Shown here: piece after piece, positions 44,149-52,858 of the stretch
Position numbering within the stretch: position 1 is the stretch's first letter
Layout of the letters: each line of letters opens with the position of its first letter
Origin: Pseudoruminococcus_B sp937901805
GTDB lineage: Bacteria > Bacillota > Clostridia > Oscillospirales > Ruminococcaceae
Length of the DNA stretch: 64,000 nt
Reading direction: 5' to 3'
Assembly (NCBI GenBank): GCA_963560245.1
Contig: CAUWNS010000001.1
Coordinates: 1-64,000, forward strand
The notes under the pieces: model-generated
What the model saw: the letters and a program-made list of their open reading frames with translations, nothing else
Told to the model about the DNA's origin: nothing
Database searches by the model: none
Program-made: the position numbers and the translations under genes

Positions 44149-44367
44149 GCTATTCCTCCCTGCTGAAAGCTTTTTGATGATTTCCAACTGTTTTTTCAAG
44201 CGGGCAACTGCTCCCCTGCCTGCACACTGATAAAAAGCGGGCGCAATAAACTATCCTATTGGGAAGCTGAATGAAACTTGCGATTATGGCTTGATTCAGC
44301 TGTTTTCCGGCGTGCACCGCAGTTTTCCTTATCGACTGCTAAAGGTTCCGTTGAGAGCCATGTCAAA

Positions 44368-44402
44368 CAAGCAGGCTATGAAAATTTTCACAGCCTGCCT
44401 GC
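44368..44402 (-). terminator. Stem-loop after mtnN
   Basis: Near-symmetrical arms AGGCAGGCT and AGCCTGCTT (- strand) around an A+T-rich centre lie about 20 bases after the mtnN stop. The T tract is short, so termination may be partial. Confidence 0.55.
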
Positions 44403-44418
44403 TCCCATCCCCCGCCCA

Positions 44419-45105
44419 TCATCTATGTGTAAGTTCCAGCATTTTCAAAATAATCTTGGCGGAATGCTGTGCCGCCACCTCAATAAAATTATCATAGGAT
44501 GCGTCCGCCCCCTCATCCGCAGAATCCGACATGGTGCGGATAACCAGGAATGGTTTTCCGTTCATATAGCTGACCTGCCCAATGGCGGCTCCTTCCATCT
44601 CCACACAGGCGGGAGACAGCCGTCTATTGATATCCGCTTTGACTGCTGAATCGTTGACAAAAACATCCCCGGAAGCGATCCGACCGCGCCCGAAATGGCC
44701 GTTAATCTCCGGCAGTGCAGCGCATGCTTCCTCGCAAAGAGAGATGAGATAGGGATCCGCCTCAAAGAACTGGCGATTCGGATAATAATGCAGCATCACG
44801 GGGTCCTGGTCGTGAAATGCAACTTCCGTCCCAATGACAACATCCATAACGGACAATCCCAGTTTCATCGCCCCGGCTATTCCGACATTGATCACACGTC
44901 CGGCTCCAAACTGGTGGATTGCCGTAGAAGCGCAGACAGCAGCGTTCACCTTCCCAATTCCGCAGCAGACGAGGACCACCGCGCGGCTGCCGATCGTTCC
45001 TTCATAAAAGGTAGTGCCATACATGGGAGTCTGACGTTCAATAATCATTTTTTCTTTGATCAGCGCAACTTCTTCTTCCAATGCGCCCAAAATTCCCCAG
45101 ATCAT
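44419..45105 (-). CDS. mtnN: 5'-methylthioadenosine/S-adenosylhomocysteine nucleosidase
   Basis: ATG 45105 after AAGGAGG gives 228 residues. The N-terminus WGILGALEEEVALIKEKM and the motif VEMEGAAIGQV near 170 are family hallmarks, with the catalytic Asp in TMSDSADE near 195. It cleaves adenine from methylthioadenosine and S-adenosylhomocysteine, removing by-products of SAM-dependent methylation. The open frame extends upstream but without support. No other sulfur-recycling gene is adjacent. Confidence 0.94.
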   Translation of the reverse strand: MIWGILGALEEEVALIKEKMIIERQTPMYGTTFYEGTIGSRAVVLVCCGIGKVNAAVCASTAIHQFGAGRVINVGIAGAMKLGLSVMDVVIGTEVAFHDQDPVMLHYYPNRQFFEADPYLISLCEEACAALPEINGHFGRGRIASGDVFVNDSAVKADINRRLSPACVEMEGAAIGQVSYMNGKPFLVIRTMSDSADEGADASYDNFIEVAAQHSAKIILKMLELTHR

Positions 45106-45211
45106 TCTGGTTCCTCCTTTTTCCTGAAAGTATCTTTTTAGTATAGTCCCTTTCTCCCACCCCGTCAATCAAAGCGCAGCCTTCTCTACAATCCAAAACT
45201 GAAATTCATGA

Positions 45212-45240
45212 TTGAAAAACTACTGGGATTCTTCTATAAT
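45212..45240 (+). promoter_or_regulatory. Promoter of the small membrane protein-proS unit
   Basis: TTGAAA (45212-45217) and a perfect TATAAT (45235-45240) are 17 bp apart, about 65 bases before the first ATG. No T-box was seen before proS. Confidence 0.75.
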
Positions 45241-45306
45241 AAGGAGTAATTGACGATACCAAGGGATCCCGCGGTGTTCACCCTATCACACAGAGGAGGC
45301 CGTTTT

Positions 45307-45633
45307 ATGCCAGTGGTGCTGCTTCAAGCGCAAGCGGAAAACACTCGGGGAGGATTTTCCTCACTCGCGCTTACAATGCTGTTAATTGCCGTAATGTTTG
45401 TTTTGGTGTATTTGATTGCTGTCATGGCGCCGAAAATTTCCAATTTTTTAGTGAAGATTTTCCCTGCGCTTGCAAAAGTCAATGAGCCGAAGCCGCTGGA
45501 GCCTCCCAAATATAAAAAGAGCCGATGGGAAACCGAAGGGCTGCCCAAACAGGAAAATGAAGAGGACGCGCAAACACCGGGATCCTCTGATGGGGAGTCC
45601 GATGAAAACAAAAAAGAAGAACAATCAAAATAA
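45307..45633 (+). CDS. Small single-pass membrane protein, unknown function
   Basis: ATG 45307 after GAGGAGG gives 108 residues. One membrane helix (LALTMLLIAVMFVLVYLIAV, about 19-38) is followed by a Pro/Lys-rich segment and a highly acidic C-terminal tail (from about residue 75). It is 16 bases upstream of proS and shares its promoter. The layout is reminiscent of small accessory subunits of membrane complexes, but I cannot name one. Confidence 0.7.
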   Translation: MPVVLLQAQAENTRGGFSSLALTMLLIAVMFVLVYLIAVMAPKISNFLVKIFPALAKVNEPKPLEPPKYKKSRWETEGLPKQENEEDAQTPGSSDGESDENKKEEQSK

Positions 45634-45649
45634 AAGGGGATTTACAAGA

Positions 45650-47089
45650 ATGGCAAATCAGAAAAAGATGGTGGAAACCATCACCGCAATGGACGTGGAC
45701 TTTACCAAATGGTACACCGACGTTGTTAAAAAAGCGGAACTGGTCGACTACTCCAGCGTCAAAGGCTGTATGGTCTTCCGCCCGTATGGATATGCAATTT
45801 GGGAAAACATCCAAAAGGATCTGGATGCACGTTTTAAAAAGACCGGGCATGAAAACGTCTATATGCCGATGCTGATCCCGGAGAGCCTGCTGCAAAAAGA
45901 GAAAGACCATGTGGAGGGTTTTGCCCCGGAAGTGGCCTGGGTTACCCAGGGAGGAAGCGAAAAGCTGTCCGAGCGCCTGTGTATCCGTCCGACTTCTGAA
46001 GTACTGTTTTGCGAGCACTATGCAAAAGTAATCAACTCCTACCGGGATCTGCCCAAACTCTATAACCAGTGGTGTTCCGTCATGCGCTGGGAAAAAACCA
46101 CCCGCCCGTTTTTGAGAAATTCCGAATTTCTCTGGCAGGAAGGGCATACCATGCATGAAACCGCACAGGAAGCCATCGCAGAAACCATGCAGCAGCTGAA
46201 AACCTATGAAGAATTCTATCGGGAAACCCTGGCCATCCCGGCTGTAACCGGCCAAAAGACGGAAAAGGAAAAATTTGCAGGCGCGCTTGCCACCTATACC
46301 ATTGAACCGATGATGCACAATGGCGTGGCTCTGCAGGGAGGCACTTCCCATTACTTTGGGGACGGATTTGCCAAGAGCTTCGGCATTACCTTTACCGGCA
46401 GGGACAATACCCTGCAGTATCCGCACCAGACTTCCTGGGGTGTTTCCACCCGCATGATCGGAGCCATCATCATGGTGCATGGGGATGACAACGGGCTTGT
46501 TCTTCCTCCGAAAATTGCACCCATTCAGCTTGCCATCATTCCGGTAGCCCAGCATAAACCCGGCGTTCTGGACAAGGCCTATGCGCTCAAAGAACAGCTA
46601 TCCGAGCATTTCCGTGTAAAACTGGACGATTCCGACAACTCCCCGGGCTGGAAGTTCAGCGAATACGAGATGAAAGGCGTCCCTCTCCGTCTGGAAATCG
46701 GACCGAAAGACATTGAGAAAAACCAATGCGTCCTGGTCCGACGCGACACCAGGGAAAAGATCTTCGTCTCTCTGGACAACCTTTTAGAGGAAATCCCAAA
46801 AGCGCTCCAAGCCGTCCACGACGGGCTGTACCAGCGCGCATTGGAAAACCTGAAAGCCAAAACCTATACCGCCCACAACTATGAGGAATTTTTGGATATC
46901 GCCAAAAACCACCCCGGCTTTATCAAAGCCATGTGGTGCGGAGACCCTGCCTGCGAGGAAAAAATCAAAGAGGAAACCGGCGGAGTCAAATCCCGCTGCA
47001 TCCCTTTCGAAGAGGAGCACATCTCCGATGTCTGCGTCTGCTGCGGAAAACCGGCAAAACATCAGGTCTATTGGGGAAAACAATATTAA
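45650..47089 (+). CDS. proS: Prolyl-tRNA synthetase, short (archaeal/eukaryotic-like) form
   Basis: ATG 45650 after AAAGGGGA gives 479 residues. It lacks the editing insertion of the long bacterial form and ends in a zinc-type domain (MWCGDPACEEKIKEE, CVCCGKPAKHQVYWGKQY), the architecture of the archaeal/eukaryotic-like ProRS found in many Firmicutes. The class II motif region RWEKTTRPFLRNSEFLWQEG is near residue 145. It charges tRNA-Pro. The open frame upstream overlaps the small membrane gene and is not used. Confidence 0.95.
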   Translation: MANQKKMVETITAMDVDFTKWYTDVVKKAELVDYSSVKGCMVFRPYGYAIWENIQKDLDARFKKTGHENVYMPMLIPESLLQKEKDHVEGFAPEVAWVTQGGSEKLSERLCIRPTSEVLFCEHYAKVINSYRDLPKLYNQWCSVMRWEKTTRPFLRNSEFLWQEGHTMHETAQEAIAETMQQLKTYEEFYRETLAIPAVTGQKTEKEKFAGALATYTIEPMMHNGVALQGGTSHYFGDGFAKSFGITFTGRDNTLQYPHQTSWGVSTRMIGAIIMVHGDDNGLVLPPKIAPIQLAIIPVAQHKPGVLDKAYALKEQLSEHFRVKLDDSDNSPGWKFSEYEMKGVPLRLEIGPKDIEKNQCVLVRRDTREKIFVSLDNLLEEIPKALQAVHDGLYQRALENLKAKTYTAHNYEEFLDIAKNHPGFIKAMWCGDPACEEKIKEETGGVKSRCIPFEEEHISDVCVCCGKPAKHQVYWGKQY

Positions 47090-47096
47090 TTTGCAC

Positions 47097-47128
47097 AAAG
47101 GCGGCGGGATTTTATCCCGCCGCCTTTT
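47097..47128 (+). terminator. Terminator of proS
   Basis: A 10- to 12-bp stem (about 47100-47109 with 47115-47124) is followed by TTTTTCCTTTT. It may also serve the convergent deacetylase gene. Confidence 0.85.
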
Positions 47129-47147
47129 TCCTTTTAAAAAAACATCC

Positions 47148-48065
47148 TTATCGAAACAGTTCCAGAGTATACCCCTTGCTGCGGAGGCCGTCGATGGCCT
47201 GCCCCAGGACTTCCGCATTGGTTTTGGAAACCGCATGGAGCAGGTAAATCGCCCCGTCATGGCAGTTGTCCGTAAGCTTTTTCAGGGCGGCAGCCGGTTC
47301 CATCTGTTTGTCCGGATCCCAGTCCGCATACGCATAGCTCCAGAACACGCTCTGGTAGTTCAGGCTCTGAAGAAGCGCCAGGGTCTGTTCGCTGAACTCC
47401 CCTTTGGGAAATCGAAACAGAGTCATCTCATATTGGAAATGATCCCGGACATATTCATGCAGTTTGAGCACCTCGTCCTGTGCTTGTTCCAAGCTCACTT
47501 CGGGCATGGAGGGATGCGACCAGGTGTGGTTCCCCACTGCATGCCCTTCGTCAATCATCCTCTGGACCAGTTCCGGATTGCGTTTCGCATAGTCATAGGT
47601 GATAAAGAAAACCGCTTTGGCCTCTTTTTCCTTCAAGACATCCAGAATTTGGGAGGTATAGCCGTTTTCATATCCCTCATCAAAGGTCAGATAGATTATT
47701 TTTTCATCAGATTCAATAAAATGGGCGTCGTATTTTCCATACTTTTCCTGATAATCCAAACAGCCGACCGGCTGGTTTTTCCCGTTTTTATTGGTACCCT
47801 GCCCCCAGCCGAGTTTCTGGTTGTCCAAAGCCGGCAGCGAGGAGACATTGGCCTGCGCTTCCAGGTTCTGTTCCATCTCCGAAGAGGTCAACGGCACTTC
47901 CGAGGCCACCGGCGCACTCTCCTCCGGCATGGGTTCCGGGAGGGAGAGGGTGGAACCGGTATCCGCCGCCGGACTGGAAGAGACAGATTCTTCTTCCGGC
48001 GCTGTACAGGATGCCATGAGGAGTGCACAGGCCAGAAGCGGCGCCAGAATTTTTTTGAATTTCAT
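47148..48065 (-). CDS. Lipid-anchored polysaccharide deacetylase, PdaA-like
   Basis: ATG 48065 after GGAGGTATT gives 305 residues. The N-terminus is a lipoprotein signal (LLACALLMASC, Cys near 19) followed by a Ser/Pro/Glu-rich linker. The NodB domain has YLTFDEGYENGYTSQILDVL near 125, close to the TFDNGYENGYT motif of Bacillus PdaA, and the metal motif VGNHTWSHPSM near 178. PdaA removes acetyl groups from muramic acid on the way to the delta-lactam of spore cortex. The gene is divergent from eno and convergent with proS. That it acts in sporulation is inference. Confidence 0.85.
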   Translation of the reverse strand: MKFKKILAPLLACALLMASCTAPEEESVSSSPAADTGSTLSLPEPMPEESAPVASEVPLTSSEMEQNLEAQANVSSLPALDNQKLGWGQGTNKNGKNQPVGCLDYQEKYGKYDAHFIESDEKIIYLTFDEGYENGYTSQILDVLKEKEAKAVFFITYDYAKRNPELVQRMIDEGHAVGNHTWSHPSMPEVSLEQAQDEVLKLHEYVRDHFQYEMTLFRFPKGEFSEQTLALLQSLNYQSVFWSYAYADWDPDKQMEPAAALKKLTDNCHDGAIYLLHAVSKTNAEVLGQAIDGLRSKGYTLELFR

Positions 48066-48199
48066 CGTCAATACCTCCATTTCGTAGTTGCTCCTATTTT
48101 TCCCGTACATGGGGATTTCATACATCTGGTATATTGGACGCGCTTTCATCCTACACTATTCCCAGAGATGTTTTGAATGAAAGGCAGGTAACCAAAACG

Positions 48200-49489
48200 A
48201 TGAAAAATCAATTTCAAATTGAAGCTGTTCATGGGCGGGAAATCCTCGATTCCCGCGGGAATCCCACTGTGGAAGCGGAAGTCATTTTGCGCTGCGGAGT
48301 ACGGGCGCGGGCATCCGTCCCATCCGGCGCTTCGACCGGCGCGTTTGAGGCATTGGAACTGCGCGACGGAGAAACGGATCGCTACCAGGGCAAAGGCGTA
48401 CGCCAAGCCGTCGCACATATCAACGGGGAGCTCTGCCAGGCAGTCGCCGGCATGGACGCCTGCGACCAGATTGCCATTGACCGGGCGATGATCCGGCTGG
48501 ATGGGACAAAGGGAAAATCAAAGCTTGGGGCAAACGCCATTCTCGCGGTTTCCCTTGCCTGTGCGAAGGCCGCAGCAAAGGCGCTGGGACAACCGTTATA
48601 CCGGTATCTCGGCGGGATAGGCGCCTGCACGCTCCCCGTCCCCATGATGAACATTCTCAACGGCGGTGCCCACGCAGCCAACAACGTGGAGATCCAGGAA
48701 TTCATGATCATGCCTATCGGCGCGCCCAGTTTTTCGGAAGGGCTTCGCTGGGGTTCTGAAATTTTCCATGGCCTCGGGAAACTGCTCAGGGGCAAGGGGC
48801 TGTCCACCTCCGTGGGGGATGAGGGCGGATACGCGCCGAATCTGGACAGTGACGAACAGGCGATCATTTATATCCTGGACGCGGTGCGCCAGGCGGGATA
48901 CCGTCCGGGAGAGGACATTGTCCTGGCGTTGGACGCCGCGTCCAGCGAGTGGTACCAGGGAGACGGCTATATTCTGCCCAAACACCGGGAGAGCAAATCC
49001 ACAGAGGAACTGATTGCATACTTTGAGGATCTCGTCTCCCGCTACCCCATCGTCTCCATTGAAGATCCGGTTGCGGAGGACGACATGAACGCCTGGAAGC
49101 AGATTACCGCCCGGCTGGGCAACCGGGTTCAACTGGTAGGGGACGACTTCTTTGTCACCAATACCAGCCGGCTTGCCCATGGAATCCAGGAAAACGCCGC
49201 GAACGCCCTGCTTGTAAAATTCAACCAGATTGGTACGCTCAGTGAGACGATCGACGCGATTGAGACGGCAAAGCGCGCATCCTATGCAACGATCCTTTCC
49301 CACCGTTCCGGGGAAACCGAGGACACCACCATTGCAGATCTCGCGGTTGCAGTGGGTTCCGGGCAGATCAAAACCGGCGCGCCCTCCAGAACCGACCGGG
49401 TCGCCAAATACAACCGCCTGCTGAGAATAGAAGAAGAACTCGGCGCGGATGCCTACTATCCGGGAAAAGCAATCTTCCAAAACGAATAA
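48200..49489 (+). CDS. eno: Enolase (phosphopyruvate hydratase)
   Basis: ATG 48200 gives 429 residues. The enzyme interconverts 2-phosphoglycerate and PEP. HGREILDSRGNPTVEAEV near residue 10, SIEDPVAEDDMNAWK near 290 and the signature LVKFNQIGTLSETIDAIE near 336 are present, with the SHRSGETEDT loop near 370. The ribosome site (AAGGCAGGTA) is modest and placed 9-18 bases upstream. It is a single gene between two hairpins. It provides PEP, used also by aroF, aroA and murA. Confidence 0.95.
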   Translation: MKNQFQIEAVHGREILDSRGNPTVEAEVILRCGVRARASVPSGASTGAFEALELRDGETDRYQGKGVRQAVAHINGELCQAVAGMDACDQIAIDRAMIRLDGTKGKSKLGANAILAVSLACAKAAAKALGQPLYRYLGGIGACTLPVPMMNILNGGAHAANNVEIQEFMIMPIGAPSFSEGLRWGSEIFHGLGKLLRGKGLSTSVGDEGGYAPNLDSDEQAIIYILDAVRQAGYRPGEDIVLALDAASSEWYQGDGYILPKHRESKSTEELIAYFEDLVSRYPIVSIEDPVAEDDMNAWKQITARLGNRVQLVGDDFFVTNTSRLAHGIQENAANALLVKFNQIGTLSETIDAIETAKRASYATILSHRSGETEDTTIADLAVAVGSGQIKTGAPSRTDRVAKYNRLLRIEEELGADAYYPGKAIFQNE

Positions 49490-49566
49490 AAAACGCCGCA
49501 TCGTTTTCCAGCATAACACGGCGCCGGGACGGCTTTTGTCGAAACCCGGAATTTTCTTTATGCAAA

Positions 49567-49616
49567 GAACAGCCTCTCCGCCTATTTTGGCGGGGAGGCT
49601 GTTCGCATATTTTTCT
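49567..49616. terminator. Terminator between eno and livF
   Basis: A 16-bp stem with one G-T pair (49567-49582 with 49589-49604) and a TATTTT loop is followed by CATATTTTTC. It ends eno and can also serve the convergent transporter operon. Confidence 0.85.
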
Positions 49617-49676
49617 CTCCTAAGCGTCTTCCCGCTCTCCTCTCTATGCGATGGGAAGCAGGAAGTTTTGAAAAAA

Positions 49677-50369
49677 TCAGGAAGGCAAAGAAGTGTTTTT
49701 TTCATATTGGTTTCGGGAGAGAATGGCTGCCTTCCCATTTTCCAAAAACAGCGCCTTATCTGAGACGGCGAGCGTTTTCGCTACGTCCTGCCCGGACAGC
49801 AGGATCGTAACGCCCCGCTTTTTCAGGCGTTCCACAGTCTGGTACACGGCGCGGGCCATCTTGACGGAGAGCCCCATGGTCGGCTCGTCAAGCATCAGGA
49901 TTTTTGGATGTGCCATCATAGCGCGGGCAATGGCAAGCTGCTGCTGCTCCCCTCCGGAAAGGTAGCCCGCCTGGCGTTTGCTCAGATTACGCAGCTGAGG
50001 AAACTGGTTATAGACGGCAACCAATTCCATGACCGGATTGCGGCTGCTCAGGTAGCCGCCTGCTTTCAGGTTATCGTTGACTGTCAGTTCTTCAAACACC
50101 TGGCGCCCCTCCGGGACAAGGGAAAGCCCCAGTCCTACCCTTTGCGGAGGGCTGAGCTGCTCAATCCGGCGTTCCCGGTACCAGATCCTCCCCTCCATAC
50201 AGGGCTGAAGCCCTGCCAATGTGCGAAACAGGGTGGATTTTCCGGCTCCATTGACGCCCACGACAGCCAGGGCTTCCCCTTCCTCCAGGGAAAAGCTGAC
50301 GCCGGACAGGACACGCATCTCCCCATAGCCGCAGGACAGGCGTTCTACCCTAAAGATCTTCTTCCCCAA
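49677..50369 (-). CDS. livF: Branched-chain amino-acid-type ABC transporter, ATPase LivF
   Basis: The 230-residue ATPase has the Walker A GVNGAGKSTLF near 38, the signature LSGGEQQQLAIARAM near 138 and Walker B ILMLDEP near 158. The usual LivF VEQN after the D-loop is replaced by SGQDV. It pairs with LivG to drive uptake. It overlaps livG by 20 bases and is the last gene of the operon. Confidence 0.9.
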   Translation of the reverse strand: MGKKIFRVERLSCGYGEMRVLSGVSFSLEEGEALAVVGVNGAGKSTLFRTLAGLQPCMEGRIWYRERRIEQLSPPQRVGLGLSLVPEGRQVFEELTVNDNLKAGGYLSSRNPVMELVAVYNQFPQLRNLSKRQAGYLSGGEQQQLAIARAMMAHPKILMLDEPTMGLSVKMARAVYQTVERLKKRGVTILLSGQDVAKTLAVSDKALFLENGKAAILSRNQYEKNTSLPS

Positions 50370-51081
50370 AGACAGCCCTCCTCACTGCCGGGTGGCGCAG
50401 GACTTCCTCCGTTTCCCCTTCACAGAGGATTTTTCCGAAATCCATGGCATAGACCCGGTCGCACAGCCCCCGGATAAACTCCATATTGTGCTCAATGACG
50501 CACAGCGTCAGGGAATACGCCTGCTTTACCTCTTTTAAAGCCTCGAGCAGGCCCCGGCTTTCCTCCTCGCTCAAGCCGGCGCAGGGCTCATCCAAAAACA
50601 GCAGGTTCGCCCCGGTCGCAATCGCACGGCCGATTTCTACCCGGCGTTTATCCCCATAACTGAGCAAATTGGCGTCCTGTTCCGCCAATTTTCCGATCCC
50701 AAGCTGCTCGAGCAGCTGTTTGACGTCGATTTTGCTCTTGCAGACATGTTTTGCTAAAATCAGGTGCTCTTTTACGCTGAGCGTCTCAAACAGGCGGATA
50801 TTCTGAAACGTCCGGGCAATGCCGAGACGGGCGTACTCATGGGGTTGTTTGCGGTACAGGGCAATTTCCTGTTTTCTGCCCGGATAGAGGAAGATCCCGC
50901 CGCCGTCTGCGGGCGCAAACCCGGTCAGCAGGTTGAACAGCGTGGTCTTTCCCGCGCCGTTGCCTCCAATCAGGCCCGTTGTTTTCCCCTCTTCCAGCCG
51001 GAAGGTCACGTCATCCACCGCTTTTACCCCGCCGAAGGATTTCGAGAGGTGTTCACACGCAAGCAGATCCACAGCAATCAA
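50350..51081 (-). CDS. livG: Branched-chain amino-acid-type ABC transporter, ATPase LivG
   Basis: This 243-residue ATPase has Walker A GGNGAGKTTLFN near 38, the LivG-type signature LLSYGDKRRVEIGRA near 138 and Walker B LLFLDEPCAGL near 160, then VIEHNMEFI with the switch His. The TTG start overlaps the livM stop by 4 bases; GTG 51072 is an alternative. It overlaps livF at its end. Confidence 0.92.
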   Translation of the reverse strand: MIAVDLLACEHLSKSFGGVKAVDDVTFRLEEGKTTGLIGGNGAGKTTLFNLLTGFAPADGGGIFLYPGRKQEIALYRKQPHEYARLGIARTFQNIRLFETLSVKEHLILAKHVCKSKIDVKQLLEQLGIGKLAEQDANLLSYGDKRRVEIGRAIATGANLLFLDEPCAGLSEEESRGLLEALKEVKQAYSLTLCVIEHNMEFIRGLCDRVYAMDFGKILCEGETEEVLRHPAVRRAVFGEEDL

Positions 51082-51977
51082 GCCTCTTTCCTCTGTCGAT
51101 TTTTGGACGAGCGGTACCAGGCCGCCCCAATCAGCAGCACGCCGTAGAGGATCATGCGGATTTCAGAAAACATCTGAAACAGGATGGTCGTCAGTTCCAG
51201 CCCCCCGGCGGCAAGCACCGTGCCGACAGGAGAGGAAAACCCTCCAATGACAACGGCTGCGACACAATCCATGGAACGCAGGAAGGTAAAATCCGACGGG
51301 CTGATAAACCCATTCTGCCCCGCCATCAATGCGCCGGCCAGCGCCCCAAGCGCCGCGCACAGCATCAGCGCCGTCCGGCGCTGGCGGACAACAGGAATCC
51401 CAATGGACTGAGCCGCCTGCAGATCGCTTTTGACTGCACGGAATTTCTGGAACATCCAGCCGCCCTCCATCCGTATAAAAAACAGGGTGCAGGCGGCAAG
51501 CAGGCACATAGACAAAACGGGCTGCGTGCGCTGCGGGATATTATACAGTCCGGACGCGCTGCCAAGCGGCTCGCAGTTTTGGAAAAAGATCCGCAGGACT
51601 TCCCCCGCGCCAATGGTTGCCATGGAAAAATAATCCCCCTGTAATCTGAGTATCGCAAAACTGAGCAGCCAGGAGACGAGCAATCCTGCAAATACTGCGC
51701 CCAAAACGGCGAGCCCCATGGACGCAAACGCCCCTGCCGGTTTGAGCGCCTTGAGGATCACACCCGCAGTATAGGCGCCTACAGCCAAAAAGCCCGCCTG
51801 ACACAAAATCATCATATGGGAAACCGCATAACAGATGTAAACCCCCAGCGAAGCGAGACAGAGAATACCTACCCGCATCATTACCGTCTTTGCAAACCCC
51901 CGCATAGGCAGGGCGCTGAGAAGGACGGCGGAGAGGAGCAAAACGGCAAACAGAAGCCGGCTGTTCTTGTTCTTCAT
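51078..51977 (-). CDS. livM: Branched-chain amino-acid-type ABC transporter, permease LivM
   Basis: The 299-residue permease has about eight to nine hydrophobic helices and the LivM loop IGIPVVRQRRTALMLCA near 193 that contacts the ATPase. The ATG follows GAGGAGGG. It forms the membrane channel with LivH, 11 bases upstream. The substrate cannot be read from the permease; this family also includes amide and urea importers. Confidence 0.9.
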   Translation of the reverse strand: MKNKNSRLLFAVLLLSAVLLSALPMRGFAKTVMMRVGILCLASLGVYICYAVSHMMILCQAGFLAVGAYTAGVILKALKPAGAFASMGLAVLGAVFAGLLVSWLLSFAILRLQGDYFSMATIGAGEVLRIFFQNCEPLGSASGLYNIPQRTQPVLSMCLLAACTLFFIRMEGGWMFQKFRAVKSDLQAAQSIGIPVVRQRRTALMLCAALGALAGALMAGQNGFISPSDFTFLRSMDCVAAVVIGGFSSPVGTVLAAGGLELTTILFQMFSEIRMILYGVLLIGAAWYRSSKNRQRKEA

Positions 51978-51988
51978 GCAATCCCTCC

Positions 51989-52858
51989 TCAGCTGCGTTT
52001 TGCGGCGCTGTTTTTTGGAAAAATTCCGGATGGGAAGAAAACAAGCACCGCCATCAGGATCAGAAAGGCCACGGCGTCTTTATAGGCGGAGCTGAGATAG
52101 ACCGCGCAGGCCGTCTCTGCAAACGCCATGAGATAGGCCCCCAGCACAGCGCCGCTGATACTCCCGATCCCGCCAACCACGGCGGCTGCAAACGCCTTGA
52201 GCCCAATTGTCATGCCCATCAGCGGGTTCATGGAAAAAGCGCTTCCATACAAAATCCCCGCGCAGCCCGCCAGGGCGGAACCCAGGAAAAAGACCACCCG
52301 CGTAGGTTTTTCAATCCCTATTCCACACAGCTGCGCCGCCTCCCGGTTGCTTGCCACCGCCCGAATCCCCACACCGAGTTTCGTGTGATTTAACAGCAGG
52401 GACAGTGCGGCCAGAGCAACCGCTACCAGAAACACACAGGCCAGCTTGACGACAGTAAAGGACACCCCTCCTATCGTAACTACGGTATTTAAAGGACCGG
52501 GCGGGATGACATGGGGCTGGGCGCCAAAGAGGAGCATAAACCCATATTCCAGGATTAGGGAAACCCCTACGGCTGCAATCATCATGGTATCCTGATCCGT
52601 GGTCCTCCGGTAGACAAACCGTTCGCACAGCACGCCAAGCCCTCCGCACAGAGCCATGGAAACCACCAGAGCCAAGGGTAGCGGAAGGGAAAAGAATTTC
52701 ATGCACAGATAACCGAGATAAGCGCCCATCATCATGAGATCCCCATGGGCAAAATTGACCAGCCGCAATACGCTGAATACCATGGTATAACCAATTGCAA
52801 CCGCCGCATACAGGGAACCGAGCGACAGGGCGTTTACCAAATACTGCAAGGAATTCAT
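51989..52858 (-). CDS. livH: Branched-chain amino-acid-type ABC transporter, permease LivH
   Basis: The 289-residue permease starts SLGSLYAAVAIGYTMVFSVL with the LivH motif RLVNFAHGDLMMMGAY near 32. About eight membrane helices follow, and the EKPTRVVFFLGSALAG segment near 185. The ATG follows GGAGGAGAG and overlaps the stop of the binding-protein gene by 4 bases. Confidence 0.92.
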   Translation of the reverse strand: MNSLQYLVNALSLGSLYAAVAIGYTMVFSVLRLVNFAHGDLMMMGAYLGYLCMKFFSLPLPLALVVSMALCGGLGVLCERFVYRRTTDQDTMMIAAVGVSLILEYGFMLLFGAQPHVIPPGPLNTVVTIGGVSFTVVKLACVFLVAVALAALSLLLNHTKLGVGIRAVASNREAAQLCGIGIEKPTRVVFFLGSALAGCAGILYGSAFSMNPLMGMTIGLKAFAAAVVGGIGSISGAVLGAYLMAFAETACAVYLSSAYKDAVAFLILMAVLVFFPSGIFPKNSAAKRS